Source of the DNA: SVTX01 sp045602385
Lineage (GTDB): Bacteria; Bacillota; Clostridia; Oscillospirales; CAG-272
Direction: 5' to 3'
Assembly (NCBI GenBank): GCA_045602385.1
Contig: JAZSBL010000054.1
Location: forward strand, 1-53,701
Length of the DNA: 53,701 bases
The translations under genes were made by a program, and so were the position numbers. Numbering within the stretch: position 1 is the stretch's first letter; each line of letters starts with the position of its first letter. The notes under the pieces were generated by a model. That model was given only the letters and a program-made list of their open reading frames with translations, ran no database searches and was not told the DNA's origin. This document shows positions 23,422-33,591 of the stretch, in pieces.

Positions 23422-26400
23422 ATGATGAGCAAAAAAAATAAAATGCTTGCACCCGATGCGGCATTCACAACAAAAAAGACAATTAAAGAAAGGCTCTGCG
23501 CCACATGGGCTGAATACAGATATCTTCTGCTTGCAGCCTTTATTCCCGCAGTTCTCTTCTTCCTGATATACCTTGCAAGAGGACTCTATCCCTTCGGTGA
23601 CGGTACTGTTCTCGTTCTCGACCTGAACGGACAGTACGTGTACTTCTTCGAGGGACTTCGCGAAAAGGTGCTTGAGGGCGGAAGCCTTCTTTACTCATGG
23701 TCAAGAGCCCTTGGCGGAGAGTTCCTCGGTATGTACGCATATTACCTTGCAAGCCCGCTCTCCTATCTGATATGTCTTTTCCCCAAGGAAAGAACACAGG
23801 AGTTCTTGCTTGTATTGTTCATGATAAAGGCTGCTCTTTGCGGCACTACCATGGGATTCTATCTCCACAAGCATTCTGTCAAAAAAAATAAGCTTGCAAC
23901 CGTTGCATTCGCAGTTCTCTACGCGATGAGCGCGTACTGCGTTGTCCACCAGAATAATACGATGTGGATCGATGCGGTTATGTGGCTCCCTCTTGTGGCA
24001 TACGGCCTTGAGCAGCTTATCAAGTTTGGCAAGTACAAGATGTTCACTATTTTCCTTGCCCTGACGCTTGCAAGTAACTTCTACATCGGATATATGGTCT
24101 GTATATTCGTTCTGCTCTACTTTTTCTTCTATCACGCGGCGTTTAAGGACAACAACGCAAACAACCCCGCAGGAGAAAAGAGACATTTTGTAAAGTCGCT
24201 TATTCGCACAGGAGTTTTCTCTGCCTTGGCGATCGGTATGGCGGCAGTTATCGTTCTCGGAGCATACTACTCTCTCCAGTTCGGTAAGAATGAGTTTACC
24301 GACCCCTCCTGGGATATCGGTCTTCGCAACCTTGATCTCTTTGACATATTCTTCAAGATGCTCCCCGCATCCTACGATACAGTCAGAATAGACGGTCTTC
24401 CCTTTATCTATTGCGGACTTCTTACTTTGATCCTCGCGCCGCTCTATTTCTGCTGCAACAAGTTCTCTACCAGAGAGAAGGTCGTTTGCGGAATATTCCT
24501 GGCGGTCTTCATTCTCAGCTTTATGATAAACGTGCTTGACCTTGTCTGGCACGGATTCCAGAAGCCCCAGTGGCTTAACAACAGATACAGCTTTATGTTC
24601 TGCTTTATGCTTATCGTTCTTGCCTTCAAGGCCTTTGAGCACATTGAGAGCATACCAAAGCAGAGCATAGCCTGTGTAACTGCGTTTATCGTGCTTTTCG
24701 TAGCGGTTCTTCACAGCTTCGCTACCGCCTATAAGGACAAGCTGGTAGCTCTCAGCTACGGCCCCAATGAGGACGACTTTATGGTGCACAAGTATGCCAC
24801 CATACTTCTGACTCTTGCTTGTCTTGTTGTCTATATCACTATAATCAATCTTTTGAGAAGGCCGGGCAACAAGGATCTTGTCTCGGTGGTCCTTCTTGCG
24901 GTCATTTGCGTTGAGGTATTTTTAAGCGGACTTACCAACATCAACGATTTTGACAAGGACGTTGCATTTACAAAGTACTACAAGTACAACGAGTTCCAGA
25001 CGCTTTACAGGCCCGTGACCGACACGTTGCATGATTACGACACGTCCTTCTACCGCGCAGAAAAGACCTATCACAGAAAGCTGAACGACAACTTCGCGCT
25101 TTCTCTCAACGGAGTTTCCAACTCAACCTCGACTCTTAACAAGGACACGATTTTGTTCTTAAATTCGCTTGGCTACTATTCGGTATCTCACAAATCGCAG
25201 TATCAGGGCGGAAATATTGTCAGCGACTCCCTGATCGGTATAAAGTATATCATATCGGAAAAGGATCTCAGCCATTTCTACGGCGATCCCGTCCTTTCGA
25301 TAGACGATTACGCGAAGCACGAGGGCATGACGAAGGACGAGCTTATTGAGGCGACCTTCTCCGATGAATACAAGGATATGACCGCGGAGGATCTTAACGT
25401 CTACCTTAACAAATACGCGCTCTCCCTTGCCTTTGCCGCAGATGCCAAGGCTCTGGATCTGAACATGAAGGTATATGACATCTGGTCAGAAGAGGACGAC
25501 GAGAGATACAATCCCGACGGATATACCTCCCCATTTACAAGAATGAACGCATGGATCACCGCGATCCTTGGCGAGGATGAGCTTGTCGAGGTATTCAAGC
25601 CCGCCACCCAAGAGGGTCAGCCCGAAATAGGCAAGGGCGTTACCTTCAAGCAATCCTCAAATCACTATCGCTACGAGGGATCAAAGGGTGAGATAACCTA
25701 CACCTACACCGTGCCCGAAAACGTAGAGCTCTTCCTCTACTTCCCCGCATACTACAATCGCGCGATAAAGCTCTCCTCCCCCACTATGGATATTTTCGAC
25801 GAGACCAAGTCGCTTGATAAATGTAACGACAGAATTGTCGACCTCGGTTGGAGCACCGATACCACCTACCAGCTTAAGGTCACTATCGATAACACCTCCG
25901 GAGACAAAGGCGGTCAGTTCTACACCATGATGAACAACTCATTCATATATTACGTTGACATGGACGTGCTTGAGGACGTATTCAGCAGAATCAGCGCAGA
26001 GCAAATGGTAATGGACGAGACCTACAACGACGACGATATTACCGGTAAGATCACTACGCTAAGCGATAACAGAACCGTCATGACGACCATACCCTACGAT
26101 GCGGGCTGGGAGGTCTACGTTGACGGAGAAAGAGTTGAAACAGTTGAGGCTGTCAACGCTCTCGTTGCCTTTGAGATCGAGGATGCGGGCGAGCATTCGA
26201 TCAGATTCCTCTACCGACCCATGACCTTTAAGGTGGGCATCGTTATCACGGTGGCTTCTCTGATGGGATTCATTCTCATAATAATCCTTGAGGATAAGCT
26301 TAAAAGGCTTGCTATCGTAAAGGCATTCTTTGTAGTCGAATACGACGGCGAAGAAGAAAATGAGGCTCTGAGAGTTAAGACTGCGCAAAAGTCACCGGCA

Positions 26401-26424
26401 AAGCAACACAAGAAGAAAAAATAA
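23422..26424 (+). CDS. YfhO-family polytopic membrane protein (GT-C-like)
   Basis: 1000 residues from ATG 23422 (RBS AAAGGA). The first half has about a dozen hydrophobic helices and the YfhO hallmark DLNGQYVYFFEGLRE and 'SRALGGEF' loop (about 70-105), where GT-C enzymes keep their acidic catalytic residues. A C-terminal extracytoplasmic beta-rich domain (about 570-950) ends in a last TM helix (about 945-970). YfhO of Bacillus and Listeria decorates lipoteichoic acid using undecaprenyl-linked sugars; the same type of role on a cell-surface polymer is likely here. Sandwiched between DUF951 and ruvA, 17 bp before ruvA. Confidence 0.85.
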   Translation: MMSKKNKMLAPDAAFTTKKTIKERLCATWAEYRYLLLAAFIPAVLFFLIYLARGLYPFGDGTVLVLDLNGQYVYFFEGLREKVLEGGSLLYSWSRALGGEFLGMYAYYLASPLSYLICLFPKERTQEFLLVLFMIKAALCGTTMGFYLHKHSVKKNKLATVAFAVLYAMSAYCVVHQNNTMWIDAVMWLPLVAYGLEQLIKFGKYKMFTIFLALTLASNFYIGYMVCIFVLLYFFFYHAAFKDNNANNPAGEKRHFVKSLIRTGVFSALAIGMAAVIVLGAYYSLQFGKNEFTDPSWDIGLRNLDLFDIFFKMLPASYDTVRIDGLPFIYCGLLTLILAPLYFCCNKFSTREKVVCGIFLAVFILSFMINVLDLVWHGFQKPQWLNNRYSFMFCFMLIVLAFKAFEHIESIPKQSIACVTAFIVLFVAVLHSFATAYKDKLVALSYGPNEDDFMVHKYATILLTLACLVVYITIINLLRRPGNKDLVSVVLLAVICVEVFLSGLTNINDFDKDVAFTKYYKYNEFQTLYRPVTDTLHDYDTSFYRAEKTYHRKLNDNFALSLNGVSNSTSTLNKDTILFLNSLGYYSVSHKSQYQGGNIVSDSLIGIKYIISEKDLSHFYGDPVLSIDDYAKHEGMTKDELIEATFSDEYKDMTAEDLNVYLNKYALSLAFAADAKALDLNMKVYDIWSEEDDERYNPDGYTSPFTRMNAWITAILGEDELVEVFKPATQEGQPEIGKGVTFKQSSNHYRYEGSKGEITYTYTVPENVELFLYFPAYYNRAIKLSSPTMDIFDETKSLDKCNDRIVDLGWSTDTTYQLKVTIDNTSGDKGGQFYTMMNNSFIYYVDMDVLEDVFSRISAEQMVMDETYNDDDITGKITTLSDNRTVMTTIPYDAGWEVYVDGERVETVEAVNALVAFEIEDAGEHSIRFLYRPMTFKVGIVITVASLMGFILIIILEDKLKRLAIVKAFFVVEYDGEEENEALRVKTAQKSPAKQHKKKK

Positions 26425-26441
26425 TCAGTTGGAGATAAAGA

Positions 26442-27062
26442 ATGTTTTACTATATTAGCGGAAAGCTGGCGCTTGCAAATCCTTCCCTCGCCGTGATAGA
26501 TGCGGGCGGAATAGGATATAAGCTGACTATAAGCGAAAACACCTATAATGCCCTGCCTGCGCGCCACACCCAGGCAGAGCCCGACGTCAGGCTCTTCACC
26601 TATCTTGCTGTGCGCGAGGATGATATTGAGCTTTTCGGCTTCCATACCGAGGCCGAGCTTAACTCCTTTAAAATGCTTCTCGGTGTTTCGGGAATAGGCC
26701 CCAAGGCCGCTATTTCAATTCTTTCCCTGCTTACACCCGAAAAGCTGGCGATCGCCGTTTGCACCGAGGACAGAAAAACTATCGCCAAGGCTAACGGCAT
26801 AGGTCCGAAGACCGCCGCGAGAGTTATTCTGGAGCTTAAGGACAAGCTGATCAAGGAGACCGACCTTTCATCGGCTGTGAGCGTTGACACCCACGTCACA
26901 TCTCAGGCGCCCGTCGGCTCAAGCAAGCTGCGCGATGCACAGGACGCTCTGCTTGTACTCGGCTACTCAAAGGCGGACGTTCAAAAAGCCCTCAGCGCAA
27001 TAGACACCCAGTCGCTTGAGGTGTCCGAGATAATCAAAAAGGCTCTTTCAAAGCTGTTTTAA
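26442..27062 (+). CDS. ruvA: Holliday junction branch migration protein RuvA
   Basis: 206 residues. OB-fold N-terminal domain (MFYYISGKLA...), two helix-hairpin-helix motifs (LLGVSGIGPKAAI and ANGIGPKTAARV, about 80-125), and the C-terminal RuvB-contact domain after a Ser/Gln-rich linker. RuvA tetramers recognise four-way junctions and load RuvB. RBS is GGAGATAAAG upstream of the ATG. Followed by ruvB with 24 bp gap. Confidence 0.96.
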   Translation: MFYYISGKLALANPSLAVIDAGGIGYKLTISENTYNALPARHTQAEPDVRLFTYLAVREDDIELFGFHTEAELNSFKMLLGVSGIGPKAAISILSLLTPEKLAIAVCTEDRKTIAKANGIGPKTAARVILELKDKLIKETDLSSAVSVDTHVTSQAPVGSSKLRDAQDALLVLGYSKADVQKALSAIDTQSLEVSEIIKKALSKLF

Positions 27063-27086
27063 TTTGGAAAACGTAAGGAGAAAAAT

Positions 27087-28145
27087 ATGTTCAACGACGA
27101 AGAATTTGACTTTGAAAACCGAATAGTATCGACCTCGTTTTCCAGTGAGGATTCAGATGTGGAGACATCTCTGCGCCCCAAGTCCCTTGAGGATTACATC
27201 GGCCAGGAAAAGGTAAAGGAAAACCTTAAGGTATATATCGATGCCGCAAAAATGCGCAACGATTCGCTTGACCACGTTCTGCTTTACGGCCCTCCCGGAC
27301 TTGGTAAGACCACTCTTTCCAATATTATCGCAAACGAGATGGGTGTAAATATCAGAGTTACCTCCGGCCCGGCGATCGAAAAAACCGGAGATCTTGTTGC
27401 TCTGCTTACAAGCCTTGAAAAGGGTGACGTTCTCTTTATTGACGAGATACACCGCCTTTCCCGTACGGTTGAGGAGATACTCTACCCCGCCATGGAGGAT
27501 TTTGCCGTCGACATTATAATCGGTAAGGGTCCTTCCGCAAGAAGCATCAGACTTGAGCTTCCCAAGTTCACTCTCATCGGCGCAACGACAAGAGCCGGTC
27601 AGCTGACCACTCCTCTGCGTGACAGATTCGGCGTGGTTTTGAAGCTTGAGCTCTATACCCCCGAGGAGCTTGCGACTATCGTTTCACGAAGCGCATCAAT
27701 TCTCGGCATAGAGATAACTGAGCAGGGCGCGTACGAGATCGCTTCACGCTCACGCGGAACGCCCCGTATCGCTAACAGACTCCTTAAGCGCGTGCGCGAC
27801 TTTGCGCAGGTCAAGGGAAAGAGCTCCATTGACAACGAAATTGCTCAATACGCTCTTGACAAGCTTGAAATTGACGAGCTTGGTCTTGACTCCACCGACA
27901 AGAGGATGCTTGAGACCATAATCAAGTTCTACGACGGCGGCCCCGTCGGTCTTGAAACTCTTGCCGCCACTATCGGCGAGGAAGCGATAACGCTTGAGGA
28001 TGTTTACGAGCCTTATCTTATGCAGATAGGCTATCTCAGCCGCACGCCGAGAGGCCGATGCGTAACAAGACTTGCATACGAGCACTTGGGGCTTACCCCG
28101 AAGGCTGTGGTTAAGGATGCAACTCAACTTGATATGTTCTCATAA
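27087..28145 (+). CDS. ruvB: Holliday junction helicase RuvB
   Basis: 352 residues. AAA+ motor with Walker A GPPGLGKT (about 66-73), Walker B LFIDEIHRL, sensor 1 GATTRAG and an arginine finger in TPLRDRFG; the C-terminal winged helix contains GGPVGLETLAA. It pumps DNA through the junction held by RuvA. RBS AAGGAG eight bases before the ATG. Last gene of the operon, followed at once by a strong terminator. Confidence 0.97.
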   Translation: MFNDEEFDFENRIVSTSFSSEDSDVETSLRPKSLEDYIGQEKVKENLKVYIDAAKMRNDSLDHVLLYGPPGLGKTTLSNIIANEMGVNIRVTSGPAIEKTGDLVALLTSLEKGDVLFIDEIHRLSRTVEEILYPAMEDFAVDIIIGKGPSARSIRLELPKFTLIGATTRAGQLTTPLRDRFGVVLKLELYTPEELATIVSRSASILGIEITEQGAYEIASRSRGTPRIANRLLKRVRDFAQVKGKSSIDNEIAQYALDKLEIDELGLDSTDKRMLETIIKFYDGGPVGLETLAATIGEEAITLEDVYEPYLMQIGYLSRTPRGRCVTRLAYEHLGLTPKAVVKDATQLDMFS

Positions 28146-28156
28146 CTAAAATAATG

Positions 28157-28188
28157 AAAAGCACCTGTGGTGATCACAGGTGCTTTTT
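28157..28188. terminator. bidirectional terminator, ruvB / MBL hydrolase
   Basis: AAAGCACCTGTG / CACAGGTGCTTT stem with T6 on the plus side and a run of A on the other, between convergent genes. Confidence 0.92.
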
Positions 28189-28206
28189 TATTACGTCGGG
28201 CAAGGC

Positions 28207-29829
28207 TCACTTTTTTCTTTTCCATTTTTTGAGCATTGTCTTGATCTGCTCTGTCATAGAGGAAAGCTCCTTATTTGACAGTCCTCTGCTTGATGCGGCA
28301 ACGTCATAGAGGTTGCCAACCTCGCGCATCAGATCATTATAGAATCTGTCTGCCCGCTCTGATTTGACGACCTTCTTTGAGGGCTGTATCTTCACTCCGT
28401 CAGGCTCATAGAGAGGCGCGTCGGCGGTCAGGTCGTAGATGCTTCCGCTATACGGCGCTATCGCCTTACAGTCAAATCTCTGCTCTATAAGGCTTCTTAA
28501 ATTCTCGCAGGCTCCCTCGTCTCCGTGATTGACAAATACTGTCCGTGGGCGTTTTTTGAACGCCTCAAGCCATGAGAGAAGTCCTTCCATATCCGCGTGT
28601 CCGCTTGTTCCGTGGAGCTGGGCAATTTTAGCCTTGACCGCGACGTCCTCGCCAAACAATCGCACGGTTCTTGCGCCGTCAATCAGTCGTCTGCCCAGAG
28701 AATTTACCGCCTGATAGCCTACGAAGAGGATTATGTTTTCGCGCTTCCAGAGGTTATGCTTTAGGTGGTGTCTTATTCTGCCCGCCTCGCACATTCCGCT
28801 TGCCGAAATAATGACCTTATGTCGCGTATCTGCGTTTATCAGCTTGGAATCGTCGCTTGATACCGAAAGGCTGAGGCCCTCAAACCAGATGGGGTTTATT
28901 CCCTTTTCTATCATCGCGCGCGTTTCGTCGTCAAAGCACACCGTGTCGCATTGCAGGAATATCTGCGTTGCCTCGACCGCCATCGGGCTGTCAACGTATA
29001 CGGGAAAGTCACCGTATTTGTCAAGAAGCCCCTGCTCCTTGATTATCCTTATTGCATAAAGCATTTCTTGCGTTCTGCCTACGGCGAAGGACGGGATTAT
29101 AACGTTTCCGCCCGCCTCAAACGCCTCGGCAATAAATGAAGCAAGGGCGCTGACTGTGGCGTTTGGGTCCTTTTTTCCCTCGTGGAGTCTGTCACCGTAG
29201 GTCGATTCTATAACAAGGTAATCGGCATCCTCAACCGTTTGCGGATCCTTGATAAGCGGTTGATTTGTGTTTCCGACGTCGCCGCTGAAAACTATCTTTT
29301 TATTCTCGTCGCCCTCATTCATCCATATCTCTATGCAGGCAGAGCCGAGCAGGTGGCCTATATCGGTAAATCTGAGGCTTATATTCTCTGACACCTGATA
29401 CGTTCTGTCATATTTACAGGGATAGAAGAGTCCGAGCGCGCCTATCGCATGCTCCGTTGTGTACAGAGGCTCAATCTTAGCCGTTCCGTTTCTCTCCGCT
29501 TTGCGGTTTTGCCATTCGGCTTCGGTCTCCTGAATGTGCGCGGCGTCGCGAAGCATTATCTCGCAGAGGTTATGCGTAAGCTCCGTGGCGTAAATCTTTC
29601 CTTTAAATCCGTCCTTGAACAGCTTTGGCAAAAGTCCCGAATGGTCGATATGCGCGTGTGTGACAAAGACCGCCTCGATCATCGCCGGCAAAACAGGAAG
29701 GGGGACATTTTCAAATTCGTCCCGTCCCTGCTCCATGCCGCAGTCAATAAGATAGTTATGTCCGCCAACCTCAAGAAGCGTACAGCTTCCCGTTACCTCA
29801 TGGGCGGCGCCTATAAACGTGATCTTCAT
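28207..29829 (-). CDS. MBL-fold / beta-CASP RNA-metabolising hydrolase
   Basis: 540 residues. The zinc-binding motif HAHIDH is at 58-63 (VTHAHIDHSG), followed by further MBL motifs (GHLLGSA, FSGDVG), the beta-CASP region with PSFAVGRTQE, and the C-terminal HGTSGHAD motif. The family (KOG1137/COG1236, YSH1-like) comprises RNA endo- and exonucleases, but the substrate of such bacterial single proteins is rarely known. Lys-rich tail. Preceded by AAGGGGGA RBS; follows the ABC exporter pair by 29 bp and probably shares its transcript. Confidence 0.85.
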   Translation of the reverse strand: MKITFIGAAHEVTGSCTLLEVGGHNYLIDCGMEQGRDEFENVPLPVLPAMIEAVFVTHAHIDHSGLLPKLFKDGFKGKIYATELTHNLCEIMLRDAAHIQETEAEWQNRKAERNGTAKIEPLYTTEHAIGALGLFYPCKYDRTYQVSENISLRFTDIGHLLGSACIEIWMNEGDENKKIVFSGDVGNTNQPLIKDPQTVEDADYLVIESTYGDRLHEGKKDPNATVSALASFIAEAFEAGGNVIIPSFAVGRTQEMLYAIRIIKEQGLLDKYGDFPVYVDSPMAVEATQIFLQCDTVCFDDETRAMIEKGINPIWFEGLSLSVSSDDSKLINADTRHKVIISASGMCEAGRIRHHLKHNLWKRENIILFVGYQAVNSLGRRLIDGARTVRLFGEDVAVKAKIAQLHGTSGHADMEGLLSWLEAFKKRPRTVFVNHGDEGACENLRSLIEQRFDCKAIAPYSGSIYDLTADAPLYEPDGVKIQPSKKVVKSERADRFYNDLMREVGNLYDVAASSRGLSNKELSSMTEQIKTMLKKWKRKK

Positions 29830-29858
29830 AAAATGTCCCCCTTTATTAAATTCTATAT

Positions 29859-31622
29859 TCAGACTTCAAACTGGCTGTTCCAAAGCTCTGAGTAAAATCC
29901 TCCGTTTGCCAGAAGTGTATTGTGGTCGCCCTTTTCGATTATCCGACCATTATTCATAACGAGAATTACGTCCGCTTCCTTGATGGTGGAAAGTCTATGC
30001 GCCACAATGAACGACGTTCTTCCCTTCATCATTTTTGCAAAGGCATCCTGTATCTTCATTTCAGTACGTGTATCTATTGAAGAGGTCGCCTCGTCAAGAA
30101 TCAGCATGGGCGGCAAGCAAAGTAATACTCTCGCGATACAAAGCAGCTGCTTTTGTCCCTGTGAAAGCGCGCCGCCGTCCTCCGAAAGCACGGTATCGTA
30201 GCCCTGCGGAAGCTGACGGATAAAGCTATGCGCATGCGCGCTCTTCGCCGCGGCGATTATCTCATCGTCGGTGGCGTCGGGCTTACCCATTGCGATATTT
30301 TCACGGATAGACGCGTTTTTGAGCCAGGTGTCCTGAAGCACCATGCCAAAGGATCGGCGCAGAGATGAGCGCGTAATATCACGGGAATCCTTGCCCGATA
30401 TCTCTATCTTGCCACTGTCAACATCGTAAAATCTCATTAACAGATTTATAACCGTTGTCTTTCCGCATCCCGTCGGGCCTACGATGGCAACTCTCTGACC
30501 GTTCCCGATCGCGAGATTGAAATCCTTTATAAGCTCACGGTCGGGCGAATAGGAGAACTCGACGTTCTCTATTTTTACCCTGCCGTCAATGTCGGTATTC
30601 TCAAGGACACACGCATCTGCCGCATCGGGTGTAACCGAGGGGGCGTCTATAAGCTCGAACACGCGCCCTGCGCAGGTCAGCGCGTTCTGAAGCTCGGTGA
30701 TAACTCCCGAGATCTCATTGAATGGCTTTGTGTATTGGTTTGCGTAGTTAAGCAGGCTGGTCAAGGCTCCTACCGTCAATGCCGCTCCGCCGCTTGATAC
30801 GCAGATGAGCGCGCCGACAAGTGCTACTCCCGCATAGACAAGATTATTGACAAATCTTGTACAGGGGTTGGTCAACGACGAATAAAATACCGCCTTTTGA
30901 GAGCAAATTTGAAGTCTTGCGTTTATCTCGTCAAACTGCTCCGCCGCCTCCTCCTCATGCGAGAATGCGACGACCGTCTTATGCTCGCCTATCATCTCAT
31001 CGATAAGCGCGGTCTGCTCGGCTCTCGTTTCTGATTGCTTTTTGAAGAGTGTGTGCGTTTTCTTGGCTATAAACGCCGCAACAAAAAGCGACAGTGGTGT
31101 GACAACAACTACGACGAGCGTTATGCTCAAATTGATGGAAAGCATAAAGGCAAGTGTGCCGAGTATTGTCAAGACTCCCGTGAAAAGTTGCGAAAAGCCC
31201 ATAAGCAGTCCGTCGGTAAACTGGTCAACGTCTCCAATTACACGGCTTACGGTATCGCCTATAGGGTGCGAGTCGATATAGGAAAGCGGAAGCTCCTGTA
31301 TCTTTTTAAACGCATCTCTGCGGAGTCTGCGAACTATACCAAAGGTTATTCTGTTGTTGCAGACGTTCATTATCCACTGCAACAAGGCAGTTATTGCCGA
31401 AATGATGCCTATCTTTAACAGTATTGAGAAAATACCGTCAAAATCAACGTTAGCGGGACCGATCGCCAGGTCTATCGCCTCTCCGACGAGTATCGGGATA
31501 TACAGTGTAAGACCCACGATTACCAAGGCGAGGATCAACGAGATCGCAAAGAGAATTCTATACTTTGCAAGATATTTCAGTACCTTTTTCACTGTGGGAA
31601 GCGTGTTTGCATTTTTCTTCAT
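29859..31622 (-). CDS. heterodimeric ABC exporter, catalytically competent half
   Basis: 587 residues: six-TM exporter domain (about 18-310) fused to an ATPase. Walker A GPTGCGKT, Walker B LILDEATSSID with catalytic Glu, switch His in VAHRLSTI. Its signature loop reads LSQGQ instead of LSGGQ. In heterodimeric exporters such as LmrCD or TM287/288 one half keeps the Walker-B Glu and His and the other has lost them; this is the retaining half. The start overlaps the partner's stop by 4 bases. Substrate unknown: drugs or peptides are typical. Confidence 0.9.
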   Translation of the reverse strand: MKKNANTLPTVKKVLKYLAKYRILFAISLILALVIVGLTLYIPILVGEAIDLAIGPANVDFDGIFSILLKIGIISAITALLQWIMNVCNNRITFGIVRRLRRDAFKKIQELPLSYIDSHPIGDTVSRVIGDVDQFTDGLLMGFSQLFTGVLTILGTLAFMLSINLSITLVVVVVTPLSLFVAAFIAKKTHTLFKKQSETRAEQTALIDEMIGEHKTVVAFSHEEEAAEQFDEINARLQICSQKAVFYSSLTNPCTRFVNNLVYAGVALVGALICVSSGGAALTVGALTSLLNYANQYTKPFNEISGVITELQNALTCAGRVFELIDAPSVTPDAADACVLENTDIDGRVKIENVEFSYSPDRELIKDFNLAIGNGQRVAIVGPTGCGKTTVINLLMRFYDVDSGKIEISGKDSRDITRSSLRRSFGMVLQDTWLKNASIRENIAMGKPDATDDEIIAAAKSAHAHSFIRQLPQGYDTVLSEDGGALSQGQKQLLCIARVLLCLPPMLILDEATSSIDTRTEMKIQDAFAKMMKGRTSFIVAHRLSTIKEADVILVMNNGRIIEKGDHNTLLANGGFYSELWNSQFEV

Positions 31623-33346
31623 TCCGCATCACCTCCCTTGAATTGAGAGTCATATATCTCACGGTATACCTCGCAGGTGTCAAGAAGCTCCTTGTGCGTT
31701 CCTATACCAACCGCCTCACCGCCGTCAAGCACGATTATTTTATCGGCGTGGCTGATAGATGACGTTCTCTGCGAAATAATAAATATTGTAGGGTCATAGT
31801 CAAGCGTGCGTAATGCCGCGCGAAGCCTTGCCTCGGTTGCGAAATCAAGTGCGGACGCCGAGTCGTCAAGAATGATTATCGGAGCGCGGCGCAATATAGC
31901 GCGGGCGATTGTAAGTCTTTGACGCTGTCCGCCCGAAAAGTTTCTGCCGAGCTGCTCGACCTTTGCGTCAAGTCCCCCGTCCTTCTCTCTTACGAAATCC
32001 GCCGCCTGAGCGATATCAAGTGCGCTCCAAAGCTCCTCGTCGGTCGCGTTATCCTTACCCCACAAGAGGTTTGAGCGTATAGTTCCCTTAAACAAAACAG
32101 CCTTCTGCGGCACGATGCCTATCTTTTCGCGAAGCTCCTCGGGCGTATATTCGTTGACGTTCTTACCGAACACTCTGACCTCGCCCTTTGTTGCATCATA
32201 GAATCTGGGGATCATATTGACAAGCGAGGTCTTGCCCGATCCCGTGCCCCCTATAATGCCTATCGTACTTCCTGACTCGGCAGAAAGATTAATTCCCTCA
32301 AGTGTGGGCGCTCCCGCGCCGTGGTAAGTCAGTCCGACACCCTCAAACTCTACCGCCGGAGCCTTTTCGTTTGTTTCGGCCCCGCTTTCATTTACGGTCA
32401 TTCCCGTGGGGGTATCAAGCACCGCCTGCACGCGCTTGCCGCATGCAACCGCCTTTGTAATTGTAAATACTGTATTCGCAAGCTTTACAAGCTCAACCAG
32501 TATCTGAGACATATAATTATAGAGTGCAAAAAGCGCGCCCTGTGTCATTGCCCCACAATCTATCTCGAAGCTGGACAGATAAACAATAGATATTATACCC
32601 AAATTTACGGTGACGTAAGTTAAGGGATTCATAAGCGCAGTTATCTTACCCGTGAAATTCTGAATGTCGGTATGGGCATTGTTCCTTCCCATAAACTCAT
32701 CGATCTCACTGCTCTGCTTATTGAAGGCGCGGATAACTCTGACGCCCGAGAGGTTCTCTCTTACCGAGCCCGTGACCGAGTCAAGGCGCGATTGAACTCG
32801 CTTGTAAAGCGGTATGCCCGCAAGGATTATTGAGAATACTATTGCCGCAAGGACTGCTATCACAACAGAAAATGTAGGAAGCGACATGGGCGTGATTGCA
32901 AACGCCATTATCAGCGCGCCGAATACTATTATGGGAGAACGTAAAAACAGGCGGAGCGTCATATTGACACCTGTCTGCACCTGGTTTATATCGCTTGTCA
33001 TTCTCGTTATCATTGAGGAGCGTCCAAGCTTATCTGCTTCGGTATAGGAAAGCGCACCAAGGTGTGTAAACAGGCGGCGACGAAGCTCTGTGGATGTTCC
33101 GATTGCCGCTCTTGCCGCAAAATACTGCGCGACAATAGCGCAGGAAAGTCCTACCACTCCAAGAAGAACAAGTATCAGACAGCCGTATATGATATAGCTC
33201 TGATCCCGGTTTCTTATACCTATATCTATGATGGACTTGACCACTATCGGCACGAACAGATCAAAGCATGCCTCAAGCAGCTTGAAAAATGGCGCCATAA
33301 AGCACTCAAGCCTATATTTTTTCAGAATTTTGAATGTTGCATTCAT
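31619..33346 (-). CDS. heterodimeric ABC exporter, degenerate half
   Basis: 575 residues, six TM helices (about 15-300) plus ATPase. Walker A GGTGSGKTS, intact signature FSGGQRQR, but Walker B ends LDDSASALD (Asp for the catalytic Glu) and the switch position reads ISQRTSSI (Gln for His). So this half cannot hydrolyse well and supplies the good signature to its partner, whose own signature is LSQGQ. First gene of the three-gene operon, behind a good promoter. Confidence 0.9.
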   Translation of the reverse strand: MNATFKILKKYRLECFMAPFFKLLEACFDLFVPIVVKSIIDIGIRNRDQSYIIYGCLILVLLGVVGLSCAIVAQYFAARAAIGTSTELRRRLFTHLGALSYTEADKLGRSSMITRMTSDINQVQTGVNMTLRLFLRSPIIVFGALIMAFAITPMSLPTFSVVIAVLAAIVFSIILAGIPLYKRVQSRLDSVTGSVRENLSGVRVIRAFNKQSSEIDEFMGRNNAHTDIQNFTGKITALMNPLTYVTVNLGIISIVYLSSFEIDCGAMTQGALFALYNYMSQILVELVKLANTVFTITKAVACGKRVQAVLDTPTGMTVNESGAETNEKAPAVEFEGVGLTYHGAGAPTLEGINLSAESGSTIGIIGGTGSGKTSLVNMIPRFYDATKGEVRVFGKNVNEYTPEELREKIGIVPQKAVLFKGTIRSNLLWGKDNATDEELWSALDIAQAADFVREKDGGLDAKVEQLGRNFSGGQRQRLTIARAILRRAPIIILDDSASALDFATEARLRAALRTLDYDPTIFIISQRTSSISHADKIIVLDGGEAVGIGTHKELLDTCEVYREIYDSQFKGGDAE

Positions 33347-33399
33347 TTATGTCAGGGGTCCTTTCGACAGGGTCTTTTTATACATAATCTACCAAAATA

Positions 33400-33428
33400 A
33401 TTATATCATTTTTCGCTTTAAAAATCAA
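33400..33428 (-). promoter_or_regulatory. promoter of the ABC exporter-MBL operon
   Basis: Minus strand TTGATT (33428-33423), 17 bp, TATAAT (33405-33400). Confidence 0.75.
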
Positions 33429-33527
33429 GCGTTTTGACAAAATAATGCTTTTATACACGAAAAGAACACATTATCACAAAAAAATCAGAAAAAATGTGAT
33501 TTTTACTGTAAAATTATTCATATTAGG

Positions 33528-33556
33528 TTTACAAAAGCGTGATAAAATTGTATACG
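33528..33556 (+). promoter_or_regulatory. possible promoter of the ABC/FtsX gene
   Basis: TTTACA (33528-33533), 17 bp, TATACG (33551-33556), 35 bp before the TTG start. The -10 is poor. Confidence 0.4.
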
Positions 33557-33591
33557 TGAAAATTTGTAATATTTTTATGGAGGAAATACAA

